A stretch of 64,000 nucleotides of DNA from Penelope pileata. Lineage: Eukaryota; Chordata; Aves; Galliformes; Cracidae. The notes beneath the pieces are model-generated. The model did not search any database. It was not told the origin of the DNA and worked only from the letters and a program-made list of their open reading frames with translations. Positions 24,800 through 40,045 of this stretch are shown piece by piece. A program made the translations under genes and the position numbers. The stretch is taken from NCBI GenBank assembly GCA_013396635.1, contig WBMW01005677.1, forward strand, positions 372,001 through 436,000. The letters run 5' to 3'. Numbering within the stretch: the stretch's first letter is position 1; every line of letters starts with the position of its first letter.

Positions 24800-25010
24800 T
24801 ATTACAAGAAATTCTTCACTCAGAGGGCGGTGAGGCCCTGGCCCGGCTGCCCAGAGAGCTGTGGGTGCCCCATCCCTGGAAGCGCTCAAGGCCAGGTTGG
24901 ATGGGCCCTGGGCAGCCTGGGCTGGTGGGGGGCACTGCCCATGGCAGGGGTGGGGCTGGGTGGGCTTTAAGGTCCCCCCCAACCTCAACCATTCTGTGAT
25001 TCTATGATTA
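24800..25010 (+). mobile_element. CR1 LINE 3' end, complete tail
   Basis: The segment runs from AAATTCTTCACTCAGAGGGC through GCTGCCCAGAGAGCTGTGGG and GGCCAGGTTGGATGGGCCC to AACCATTCTGTGATTCTATG. It is GC-rich and well preserved, so this is a young CR1 subfamily copy. Confidence 0.93.
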
Positions 25011-25713
25011 TCTTATGTAAGGGTTTTTAAATTTAGTGACTCATGCTCCCCTTTCTCCATGTAAAAACTGCAAATAATTTCTACTTACATTTCTCAAATG
25101 ACTTCTACTTTCATTTTCTCAGTCATTATAACTTCATTCTCTTCCAGAAGAAATTGGAGTCATAAAGATATCATGATACCAATAGATTTGTCTCAGTGTT
25201 CATATGGTGAAACTTGTTGGTCTTCCCATATGACAAATGGTGCAAGAATCTGGAATCAACTCAGTTAAACCTGCGCTTAAAATAACTGGCACTGAAGAAA
25301 TGCACATCCATAAATCAATAGAAACTAACCTGAGATTTATTTCTTTTTTGGGTCACATGCTTTACATTCACCATAAATGCAGATAAAGGCGACTGTAATT
25401 AAAATGTCTATTTCCTTCTCTGCTATGCGTGTTAACATTCATGATGTTGAATATACTCCTTTCAAAATACTATATTTTGTCAGTATTCTACAGTTATTAT
25501 TTCCTTAAAAATACCCCTGTGATATTAACTGTATAATAAATTACAATTCAAAATAAAATATCAGTCATTTCATCCATGAGAGAGAATAATAAAGCCGTAA
25601 TAAAAAGGAATAAAGTTTAACAATATGATAATGTAGCATGAAGTTTTTATAGACTCCATGCCAATGTTAAAATCTATAAATTTTTTATATTGTGTAAAAT
25701 AGTTAAAAAAAAA

Positions 25714-25733
25714 AGAAGAAGAAGAAGAAGAAG
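25714..25733. repeat. (GAA)n simple repeat after an A-run
   Basis: Six to seven GAA units directly after an A10 run, in AT-rich intergenic DNA. Confidence 0.95.
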
Positions 25734-26313
25734 ATAGAAAGGGGGGTAAAAGAAATCTTAGTAGGCTAGTTTAATGCTGAAACTCTTGTTCCGATTTTTT
25801 TTTTGCAATTTGAAGAAGTGTGTAAAAATATACATAGAAAATTGTTTGTGGCTTATTTTATTTATTATAGGTATTAAAGTATTAAAAGTAAATTGAACAA
25901 GGAAAACTGAAGGCTTCCACTCTGCAGCCTGGAGTATTTGTACGTGAAGAAACTCTGTGGCCTAAGCATCTCTCTTCTTTTCTTCCTTGGTTCACACCTG
26001 GCACCCATGAATGTACTCTGTACTTTCCTGACTACACTCTTAGTTCATTCGGCTTCTTTCTATTTGGGTACTAACTGAAAGTGATGCGCTAATACGGAAG
26101 AGAAAGGACAGGAGACGATCTCCTCCTTACGACCGTTTTCTTCATGTTGCATCATCCCTTCTACCAAACTGCTGGGATATGAATTTACAACCTCCGTTTT
26201 CTTGCAGTCTAATGATAGTTTATTTCACTATACTCATCCAGCACTTAATCTTCTGACAGCAGATCACACTAGGCATTTGCAATTTGATTTAAATAAAACT
26301 TTTAAAAATTGTT

Positions 26314-26337
26314 AAAAAAAAAAAAGAGAGAGAGAGA
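26314..26337. repeat. A-run followed by (AG)n
   Basis: About twelve A followed by six AG units. It resembles the A-tail plus microsatellite of an old retroposed sequence, but no element is recognisable upstream. Confidence 0.9.
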
Positions 26338-26499
26338 AAGGGGGAAGATACGCACACAAGGAGTATGGATTTCTAAAACAGGTTACATACAGGTACAAAT
26401 ACTGATTTTAAAATATTTCATCTTGGAAATTCAGTGCTGGTCAGCCTTGTTTATCTATATTGCCTCAGTCTAGACAGTCCATGATATCCCTTACATGCT

Positions 26500-26945
26500 G
26501 ATGTGCAAAATATGGGGACAGTTTTTGTCAGCACATGACCTAAAAAACAAGATATATGAGGAGTGGTGGAAGGAACTGAGCTTTAGTCTGGTGAAAAGGA
26601 GGCTGAGGGGAGACCTCATCTTTCTCTGTAACTACCTGAAAGGAGGCTGTAGTGAGGTGGGTGCTGGCCTCTTTTCTCAGGTGACAAGTGACAAAACACA
26701 AGGAAACAGCATCAAGTTGTGCCTTGGAAGGGGTTAGATTTGATGTCAGGAAGAATTTCCCCATGGAAATAGTGGCAGGGCATTGGAGAAGCCTGCCCAG
26801 GGAAGTGGTGGAGTCCCCGTCCCTGGCAGTATTCAAGATGTGTGGATGTAGCGCTTATGGGATGTGGTTTAGCGGTGGACTTGGTACTCTTAGTTGATGA
26901 TTTTAAGGATTTTTTCCAAGCTAAACGATTCTACGATGTTGCTGC
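26500..26945 (+). mobile_element. CR1 LINE 3' region with ORF2 C-terminus
   Basis: The translation shows IYEEWWKELSFSLVKRRLRG, DLIFLCNYLKGGC and GAGLFSQVTSDKTQGN, then in another frame FDVRKNF and RSLPREVVESPSLAVFK. These are the last parts of CR1 ORF2. The tail near 26940 keeps ACGATTCTACGATG. Confidence 0.93.
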
Positions 26946-28523
26946 TTCTATTGACAGATGGCTTGTCAATGACAAAAGCATCATGCATTCTGTTTGCATA
27001 ATCAGGATTCTTGTAGGATTTCCAAAAAGGAAGAGAGGAAGTAGAGAGGAAACAAAGCTACAATGGCACAAAATAAAAAGTTGCACAGATTTAGGAAATC
27101 TTCCATCTGTTTCAGGAGGATTAAGGGCGGGAAGGGGCACAATTGCAGGAATAGGCAGCAAAGGTAACACTCAGGCTTGCCAGTTCTTGCAAGACTAGAG
27201 ATGTCTGGAATGCGACCTGCCGCATCACCTACTACCAAGCCACAATGTATAACCGCTATAGCATCCCAACTACCCTATGAAAGACAAGGAGAGAATTTCT
27301 TCAAAGATTTTTTGTTTTAAATAAAAGTAAATGAAAATGAAATTTTGGTTGCAGTCTTAACAGTCTTAAGCAACAGAAGGAGCAATCTCAGTAAATGTGA
27401 AAATTTCGGAATTTGTATCTTAAAGGCAAATCACAGAATACAAAGTGATACAGATGAAAATTCAACTTCAAAAAACAAGGAAATTTATATAATTACTCAA
27501 TTTGTTTTCAGATTTAAAATTCAACTCTACGAATTACATAACAGTGTGTTATTGTAAACCCAGTAACCAACCAATAAAGACGTGTTAAAAAAGAGGTAGG
27601 TACAAAGATATCCCATGCCCAAGACCCAGTATTGCACTTAAAAACAACCAACCAACCACAGTAAAACTACTGTCATGTGAGAGCACGGCATTGAGAGAAA
27701 AGTGTGGGAACTGTCCCCCAGCCAAATTACTCAGAATTGAATCACTAAAACAGGTAAAATAAAATCTACTGCCTGTTCCATGCGTGTGCGTGCTGTAATT
27801 TAAAATATAAAGAAACATTCAATGAAGAACATTTCTACAAAACAGAAACTCTTAGAATTACATCCTTAGGCATAGCAGGTATCTACACGGATGTAGAATT
27901 TCAATACCAACATTTTTCCCTGATGACACACTTGTTTGCTCATTTATGGTGCCCAGCATGACAAGATTATGTAATTTTAGAAGAAAAGCACAGTAAGAGG
28001 CCAATTTTTTAAAGAACCATACCGTTCATATCCCTAAGGAAGATGTTCATTTTTTCAAACATACTGTTGGATTGTGCATTTCCCTCCACACCGTAGCTGA
28101 GAGGTCTTTTGCTTACAAATTGTTGATGATGAAGATTTGAAATAGAAGCTTACAGAAAAATAAAGCTGTGCTTCTCTGCACAAATCTGTTTTTGTGAACT
28201 GAATCAACCAGACAGTCTTAAAAAGTAAAACGTGCAGTAACGCCTATTAAACCACTGCCATTTGAACTATGCATTTATCCAAGGCACTGCAAACAAAACA
28301 ATTCATACAATGCCAAACCACTCTAACACATGAAAATCGGAACCTTCTAGTAAGACAGGCATTTTGTTTTTTTTTTTTTTAATCAAGTGACATAAGGCAA
28401 CATGCAAAGTATAACAAAGAAATTCACAAGTCCTGGGTTCTTCATCAAAGCCACATTGAATAATGGTCCCTTATGTGTAAGCCACAGATACACAGCTGTA
28501 AAATGTAATATGACAATACGATT
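26946..28523 (-). other. ALG2 3' flank, probably including its 3' UTR
   Basis: No coding frame. Apart from the AATAAA that overlaps the stop codon, the next candidate on the minus strand is ATTAAA near 28382-28377, beside a T-run. The true 3' end cannot be fixed without transcripts. Confidence 0.45.
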
Positions 28524-30063
28524 TTATTGTGTTAGTCTGATTATGTATTGATACAACTGTTCTGAGAACGCTTTTGAGGAAAATTTTTCCGTAACTCTGA
28601 GTCTCCCAGCTGCTCCCATTGAGTCCTTTAAGAGAGGATCTCTCACAATTTTTTCCATGGCCTCAGAGAACCGCGTTGGCAGCGGATCACACAAAAATCC
28701 TGTAACGTTATTCAAGATTGATTCTAAAGGACCCCCAGAATTAACTGCTATGACTGGACACCTCATGTACATCGCTTCCAGGGGGACAATGCCAAAGTGC
28801 TCGTTACTTGGCGTGTAAAGCACGCACACACAGTTACTAAGAAGAGAGATTTTCTGTTCGTCTGTGAACGATCTCAGGAAAGTGACGTGGTCGCTGACAT
28901 TAAGCTTGGCTGCAATACTCCTCAGCTCTTCGTAGTGCTCCACGTTTTCCAGAACTCTTTTATCATAGCCGCCTGCCATCACCAGGTGAACTTCATCCCA
29001 CTGATGAGAATCAAGTCTTCCTCGGAGCTCGTGTAAGGCTTCAAGAGCCAATGGGAGATTCTTTTTTCTCTCATACCTATTAATGGAGAGAAACAAGAAC
29101 TTTTTCTTTTTGGGAATGAGGTCGGTGATGTCCGTAGGAACCACCGTTTCAAAGCTGCTGGTGTTGAGCGATGGGTAGAGGACATCTGGGTTGATGTGAG
29201 CCAAGGACGTGAACGTTTCCCGGAACACACCGGCGGTAAAGTTGCTGTTCACGACGATGCAGTCGGCCATGCCCGTGGTGTACTCCTCCAGCCAGTCCAG
29301 CGGCATCCTGTAGATGCGCTTCAGGAACGACTCTCTCTTGGTCAGCAGCTGATCAGGAAAGTGGCAGTAAAACAAAACCTTCTTCCTGGTTCTGGCCAGC
29401 CTAAGGATCGGGATGCATGCAGACACCTAGCACACAGCGGGAGAGAAGGGAAAAGACGTTCATTAGTCAGGCACTGGCACAGGCTGCCCAGGGAGGTGGT
29501 GGAGTCACTGTCCCTGGAGGTGTTCAAGAAATGAGGAGATGTGGCACTGAGGGACATGGTCAGTGGGCAACACTGGTGGCAAGTGGGCGGTTGGACTGGA
29601 TGACCTTGGAGGTCTTTTCCAACCTGGCTGATTCCCTGATTCTATCTGCCTCAGCCACCCCGGGGCCCCCCACCGCCACTCGGCCCGGCCCAGCCCGGCC
29701 CGGGGATGGCAGCCCGGCGGCGGCCCGCACCTGATCGCAGACGAAGGCGTCGGCTTGCTGCCCGCTGAGGAGGACTTGCAGCGCCACGGCGGCCATGCGC
29801 AGCGCGGCGCACAGCGCGTGCCCGCGGCCCCAGAGGCTGCGCGGCAGCCAGGCCCCGGCGCGGCGCACCACCAGCCGCCGCGTCTCGGCGAAGCAGCGCT
29901 CGGCGTCGTAGTGCGCCGTCCACACCTGCACCCGGCAGCCCCGCTCCTGCAGCGCCAGCGCGGCGTCCACCACCAGCCGCTCCGCCCCGCCCAGCCCCAG
30001 GTCCGGGTGCAGGAACACCACGCACGGCCCCGCCGCCACCCCGTCCTCCTCCCTCTCCGCCAT
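28524..30063 (-). CDS. ALG2: ALG2 alpha-1,3/1,6-mannosyltransferase
   Basis: ALG2 adds the second and third mannoses to Man1GlcNAc2-PP-dolichol on the cytosolic face of the ER, an early step of N-glycan precursor synthesis. Exon 1 is 30063-29731 (111 codons) and exon 2 is 29426-28524 (300 codons plus TAA), giving 411 residues, close to the 416 of human ALG2. The 304-bp intron is phase 0. Seen: an N-terminal glycosyltransferase-4 segment with HPDLGLGGAERL, then WTAHYD; in exon 2 EEYTTGMADCI, INRYERKKNL, and the GT4 EX7E signature in NEHFGIVPLEAMY, followed by NSGGPLES. The start was placed at the ATG at 30063 (MAERE), in a strong Kozak context (GCACCATGG). An in-frame ATG five codons upstream (30078) is less likely. 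The gene is divergent from SEC61B and shares its CpG-island promoter. The stop codon lies inside an AATAAA hexamer. Confidence 0.97.
29468..29644 (+). mobile_element. CR1 LINE 3' fragment inside the ALG2 intron
   Basis: The segment reads GGCACTGGCACAGGCTGCCC through to TTTTCCAACCTGGCTGATTC and TGATTCTAT, which is the usual CR1 3' end. It fills 177 of the 304 bp of the intron and is oriented opposite to ALG2 transcription. Confidence 0.9.
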
Positions 30064-30435
30064 GGTGCCGCGCAGCACTGCGCATGCGCCGGCCAGCAGC
30101 GCCCAGGGCCACGTCAGCCCTCCCGCCGGCCGTGCTTGCGGGCTGCCCGGGCGCTGCCGGGCCGCTCCTCCCGCGTTTCTAACGCGTGGCCACCTCCGCG
30201 CGGCCCTCAGCGGGGACGAGACGCCGGGAAGGGACGGCTCGCTGGGGGAGCGGCCCTGCAGTGGGCACAGGAAAGGGGAAGGGGGTCGGCGTTTCGTCAG
30301 GCAGCGCCGCGGTCAGCCGCGGGGGCCTTGAGGCGCGGGGCGGGGCCTCGGGCGGGCGGGGCGCCATAGCTGGTAGCGACGTGGCCGCAGGAGGGGAGAA
30401 CTCTGCGCGCTGTCTGAGCTGCCGCCACCGCCACC
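30064..30435. promoter_or_regulatory. Bidirectional CpG-island promoter of ALG2 and SEC61B
   Basis: Only 372 bp separate the two start codons. The interval is very GC- and CpG-rich, part of an island of about 1.3 kb (29650-31000) in an otherwise AT-rich window. TGCGCATGCGC at 30079-30089 is a perfect NRF1-type palindrome. CCACGTCA at 30109-30116 is the reverse complement of TGACGTGG, the UPRE core bound by XBP1/ATF6. GC boxes (GGGGCGGGGC at 30337-30346 and a G/C run to 30362) lie on the SEC61B side. No TATA box is evident. Co-regulation of two ER genes is an inference. Confidence 0.8.
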
Positions 30436-34922
<4,487 letters not shown>

Positions 34923-35136
34923 ACTCAGCTGCCAACTTAAAGCATACATCTCGGACCAAAAATGTGGTGGATCCTGGTTGTTCTTGGAGAGAGAGAGTGG
35001 GGAAGCCTCCTGTCACCTACTGAAGTCCTATCAACTTTGGCTCTAATACAGAACGAACTTCTCAGTTTTCTATGTGGGCAGGTCTTCAAGTATGTCATGG
35101 GTCATTGTATCTGTACACTTAGAATACAGGTATTGC

Positions 35137-35142
35137 AATAAA
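35137..35142 (+). terminator. SEC61B polyadenylation signal
   Basis: AATAAA lies 215 nt after the SEC61B stop codon, within GCAATAAAATTTG. It is the first canonical signal in the 3' flank and implies a short 3' UTR ending near 35160. Confidence 0.75.
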
Positions 35143-35373
35143 ATTTGTATATGGAAATTGAAGTAGTCCTAACTTTTTTCCTCTTATTCCAACATATAAC
35201 TAAAGCACTATACTTGTGGTTTCCACACATAACTGTTTCTGGGTGAATGCCATTTGGAAGTTGAAACTAATTTATTTTATACTGCACGCTGCTATATCAT
35301 TTTATGCCAAAAGATCTTTTTGTGAATGGGAGAGGCAAAATAGGGTGCACAAACCTGTGATTGCACCACACCA

Positions 35374-35663
35374 TCACAGAAGCAATCCCAGCTAAAGTAT
35401 TAAAAGGTTTAATGATCGTAAACAAAAGATTTTTACTTATAATAGCGATTTCCCACTGAGATGAGGAACAGCCATGTCCCACGCAGGAGATCCTTTCCCC
35501 TCGGTGTCTGGCTCTTAAATAAGCCCAGGGTAGTCTCACCCTGGGTCCCCCCCTCCTGGTCGCATGGAAGGGGGGGGGGGCACAGATGTTCCTTAGGCCA
35601 GCCACTGCCCTTCATCAGGTGCTCAATCACTAATTCAGGCTGTGACCTCCTGTTTCCCTTACA
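35374..35663 (-). mobile_element. LTR-like repeat, copy 2 (probable solo LTR)
   Basis: On the minus strand this starts TGTAAGGGAAAC at 35663, then GTGATTGAGCACCTGATGAA, GGGGACCCAGGGTGAG, CCTGGGCTTATTTAAGAGCC (TATA-like) and ACGATCATTAAACC (polyA-like), ending near GATTGCTTCTGTGA. It lies about 210 bp after the SEC61B polyA signal, facing it. A 10-12 nt G/C homopolymer near 35570 interrupts it. It is related to copy 1, and the family is not assigned. Confidence 0.6.
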
Positions 35664-38600
35664 GATGGTAACAAAGGCATTGTTAAAACAAAGTTAAGTT
35701 ACACTGGCTGTGCTGGTCACTTTCCTCTGTTAACTCCAGGAGAAGCACCTGGATGTTTATCTCCTAACTGTAAGTTAAACTACCTAATATTGAGCGTACT
35801 AAAGGTATACAAGTTTGCTTGGTTTCCAAACTGCACTTGAGGAAAGACATGAACAGGCGCTTTCGTTTACGAGGAGTAACTGCATGAATGTCAAAAGACA
35901 TTTGTTTTGTAGGTCTAGGCTCTTTGAAGAGACTTGGGTTGGAAAATGGAATGGGAGAACTGGAAAAGCAATGGCTGCTTTTTAAATAACAGGACATGGA
36001 GACGGACTGAGATACAGTCATGTGGCTCTTCATACCCACTCTGTTTTCCTTGTGGGTGTTTTTAGTTTTCCGTTTGGACAGTCAGACAGCTCTTCCATTT
36101 AGTTTTAAACATACATACGTATACATATATATCGGTGCTTTAGAGTTTGAATTGTTTCTCATCACCAGTATGGTCTTGAGATTGAGGTAACCATATCAGA
36201 CCTTTCCATGCAGTTGGATGGAATTATTTTAGCCTGTTAGTCATGTTATGATGGTTCTTTGCATATCAGCTTGTACTACAAAAACAATATTGTTGCTTAT
36301 GCAGCATTGGTGAAAGTGATAACTGCTGACAAGGTGTGGAATCAGCCTCTTATCCCTGCCCACTATCCTATAAAGCAATTCTTGAATTCTGAAAATAAGT
36401 GGTTTGAGAATAAGGAATGTGGTCTCAGGTCTGTAAGGATAACTTTTGAATGCATACTAAAAATGTACAGGAAAAGATAGGAGAGCTGGAGCAGAAACTA
36501 AAGTTTTCTTGCTAAATGTAGTGGTAGGAGGGTTTTGTTCAGGGAGGAGTGGGAGCACGGAATTCTGGTGACTGAAAGGCAATACAACACAGTGATGGAA
36601 ACTTAGCCTGATATGTTGTGTGCCAAAGGGAAAAAGGTCCACAAATCGCTTACCGTTATGCATATGGCTGGAGAGTGAGAACACAAGATAAAATAGAGGA
36701 GTTAGCTTACTTCAAAAGACAGAGGTAAGGAGCTGTTGTTAAAATGCTTTGCCTAGCAAGAAAATTCATTCAGCTGCTGATTTTCTTTTTTGCCTTAAAA
36801 TAAACTGTCTTTTTAGAAAAAAGGAAATGCAGGTGGACGGGCTATGCTGCTGACTTAATTTGTGGTACTTTAAGGGAAAGAAAAATAATGGGTAATAGTA
36901 GGATCTGAGCAGGTAACCTCTGCTTTACTCTGCTCTTCATTGTCCTTTAAACAATCATGGTCCTTTGAGACCACATCAAATAATTCCATTTAAAGCCTTC
37001 AATATTTTTGCTTATCTGCTATCTTGCTGCTCTAAAGATCCACATCAGCTGTGAACTCAGAAGAAGAAATCAGATTGTGGAGGGAGCTTTATTGCTGTGT
37101 AGCACTGCATTTTATTCATCTTGAGTGGAAAATCATTGACTTCTTCAACAGTGTCGTACCTAAGTGTTTTGTTTCTTACAGTGACCTGCACTGTAGGTTT
37201 TTTATGTATGCCATCAAGGGGTCTTCTGTCTCCAGTTTTGCACAAACTGCTTCCTTCCTCTTCTTGGCATTGTATTTTGGAAGTGTCAACTTCATTGTGT
37301 TTATTTTTTTTTTTAATTGCTGCTGTAATTCCTGAAAAAAATTATCCTTCAGTTGGATGCATTTAGCTGAAATGTCCATAGCGTTGCCAGATACTCCTTC
37401 TACATCATAAAAACAAATTTCTCTGTATGTTTTCAGTTCATGATCACTTTAATGCTTAGCATGGAAGTGCTATTTACTATTTAAGTTCATGCTTGTGTAT
37501 TTTGAACATATCATGAACTGTAATAGATTATTGTAATCAGTATTTATCAAGACTTCAGCTTCACAGAAGTGCAGATTGCCAAAACCTACCAGAATTTTGA
37601 TCAGTGACAAAGAGGAGATTCTCTTTGGTCTGAGCAATTAAATTACGACTGTGCTGGGGTGTTTTGGGAAAAAAAAAAAAAAAAAAGCCTGCTCTAGGCT
37701 ACACCATTTACTGGTACCCAGTCAGTTACACCCAGGCCCACCTTTCTTGTTGTGGGCACATAGCATGTGAACTCTTCCCATCTTCTGCATGAAGTTACGA
37801 TAATACCGTGCCTCTAATCACTTCCAACATTTCTGGTTCTTGAAGGGAACAAGGGAAAGGGCTATTGTTCAAATACATGTGATATCTTGCAAAGGCTGTC
37901 CCACGCATTCACTGCTTCGTGCAGCAGAAGGATTTTTTTTCTTTTATCACTTTAGAGTCTGAATTTACCCTCCAAGGAGAAACTGTCAGCTGTTTCCAAT
38001 GTTTCATCTATCTCCAGCTGTTTCTTGGGATCTCTGGACTATGAAACATAAGTGTAAGCTGTCCTCAGTGCTGCTTGCAGTAAGTTATCATGTCTTTACT
38101 ACAGGCATATATATATATTTGTAAAGAGGCATGCATGTACATGTCTATGGTCGCTTTATCTGTTTGGAAATGCAGAAGCATGAGTCTTTGAAAATGGAAG
38201 ATGGTATATTGCTATTAGACTGCACTGTGGTAGCAGTGGGAGAAGCAAATGGAACAGCTTGTGTTCTCTTCCTCAGCTGCGTTGGCTAGAGATGAGTGGA
38301 TGCTATGTTGAGATATGTGGTGAGGGCTAAATGATTTTATAAATACATTAATGGATTACAGGAGGTGTTTTGCCGAAAATTTTGTTGTTATTTTTGTCTG
38401 GTAAGCTTGTTTTTTCGAAGACTGAGTTGTTATATTTCCAACTTCGATAGTGGGGCTGTACTGACAACCTTATATTAGCAGTTTATATGATGTGTTTTAT
38501 AGATGGCTGTTTTGTAGCCATAGCGTTGTTAGTAATGCATTAAGAGCATTAATTGTTTTTAATTTGGGATGTGACTTATCGAAAGTGACTGTCTGCCTTC

Positions 38601-39289
38601 TACCTCTTATTGAGGGGAAGTTGTCGTATTTGTGAATTCTGCTTTTGATTTCAGAAGACTCTGAAAAGAAAGGGGAAGCAAGAACAGATGTGAAGTTACT
38701 GAATATACCTAATTCCCGGCCTGTGTTGTGACCTTCTTTTCTTACTGCTGTATTCTCATTGTCTCTTATCCTCTGGGGAATGCTAGTAATACTGAACTGT
38801 GCCACGGAGTAGGAGAGTGCCCTGATGAAGGGGCATGGCAGGTAGTAACAACAGTGAACAGAAAAGACTCATTTTCCTTATGAGAAAACCCAAGTTCACA
38901 TGTGGGTCACCGGAGATTTGATACCGTTGTTCTCATTTTGGGCTGCAGGTTGCAAATAATTGTTTGTGCTTCATATTTTGAAGGATGTTTAACACATTAT
39001 GCTGTTATATTCATGGTATTTTTCAAAAGTTAGTCTATGAACAAAAATCATTAAATTGAATATTAAAAGTGCTTTTAAAAATCAATATGCTTTCTATAAT
39101 CAAAACAATTTCTCAAAATATTTCACAAATCTTTTAAAAACCTTTCAGTTTAAATGAAAACAAAGTAATTGCTGGGTGTTAACATCTTCCATGAACTGGA
39201 GGTTCAGATTGGAGCCAGCACTTAACACTGGCTAACTATGACAATGCAAAGCAAGATTGGGAATGTGGGTATATAAAGGAATGTACGTT
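35664..39289. other. Downstream of SEC61B: exon-like segments on the minus strand
   Basis: No recognised gene. Minus-strand segments with protein-like translation and splice-like borders lie at 38660-38604, within 37443-37186 and at 35959-35837. They are discussed as a finding. Confidence 0.25.
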
Positions 39290-40045
39290 GGAGGGGACTC
39301 AGGGAAGTCTCTGGTCCAGCTCCTTGTTCATTGCCAGGCAGGCATCAGAGCTTGGTCAGGTCTGTAATCAATTGCATTTGGAAAATCTCCAAGGAGAGAG
39401 ATTTCACTTTCCCTGAGTACTTATTCCTGTGCTTAACCTTTCTCACAGTAAAGACTTTTTTCTTCTATCTAATCAGAAGCTTCCTTATTTGACATTGCAG
39501 TGCTTGCCTGTCATCCTTTTGCTGTGTGTTGCTGAGAAGAGTCTGGCTCCATCTTCTTTGATAGGTGAGGAAACCAACTAGGTTTCCCCCCTTAGCCCTC
39601 ATGCTCTAGTCCCCTAACCATCTAAACTGTCCTGTCCTGCGCTCTCCAGTTTGTTACTGTTTCTTTCGGCCTGAGCACAAAACTAGACTCAGCATTCCAA
39701 ACGAATGCCAAGTAAAGGGGAATCTTGAGGATTATTTTCCTTGACATGCTGGCTGTACATCTTGCTACATGGTTAGCCTTCATCACTGCAAGAACTTACC
39801 ATTGCTTTTTGTTTTATGTGTCCGCTGGAATATCCAGGCCCTTTTCTGTGGAGTTGCTCTCCGACCAGTTGGTCCATGTCTTATTGTGTGGTGTTGCTTC
39901 ATCCATGGTTCAGGATTTTGCATTTGTCCTTGCTGAACGTTTCTCCAAATTGCTAAGGCCCATCAGACGGTGGTGCTATTCTCCAGCCTAGCTAACGCTA
40001 TCTGCAGGTTGGTGTCTTTGCAAACTTGCTGAAAATGCAGGTAAT
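39290..40045 (-). mobile_element. Ancient CR1 LINE fragment
   Basis: The reverse complement keeps the order of CR1 landmarks: TCTGGTCCAGCTCC near the 3' end, TATTCCTGTGCTTAACC, TGCTCTAGTCCCCTAACC, AGGATTTTGCATTTGTCCTT and TTTGCAAACTTGCTGA. Divergence is high, so it is an old insertion. Confidence 0.75.

Larger units (their letters stand above)
25011..26499. other. Intergenic, AT-rich
   Basis: Strongly AT-rich between two plus-strand CR1 copies, with two simple repeats and no gene. Confidence 0.6.

Noticed and set aside
1..28500. Exons of TGFBR1, the usual neighbour of ALG2 in mammals
   Set aside because: No kinase-domain or receptor sequence was seen on either strand, so the gene lies outside the window or is absent here.
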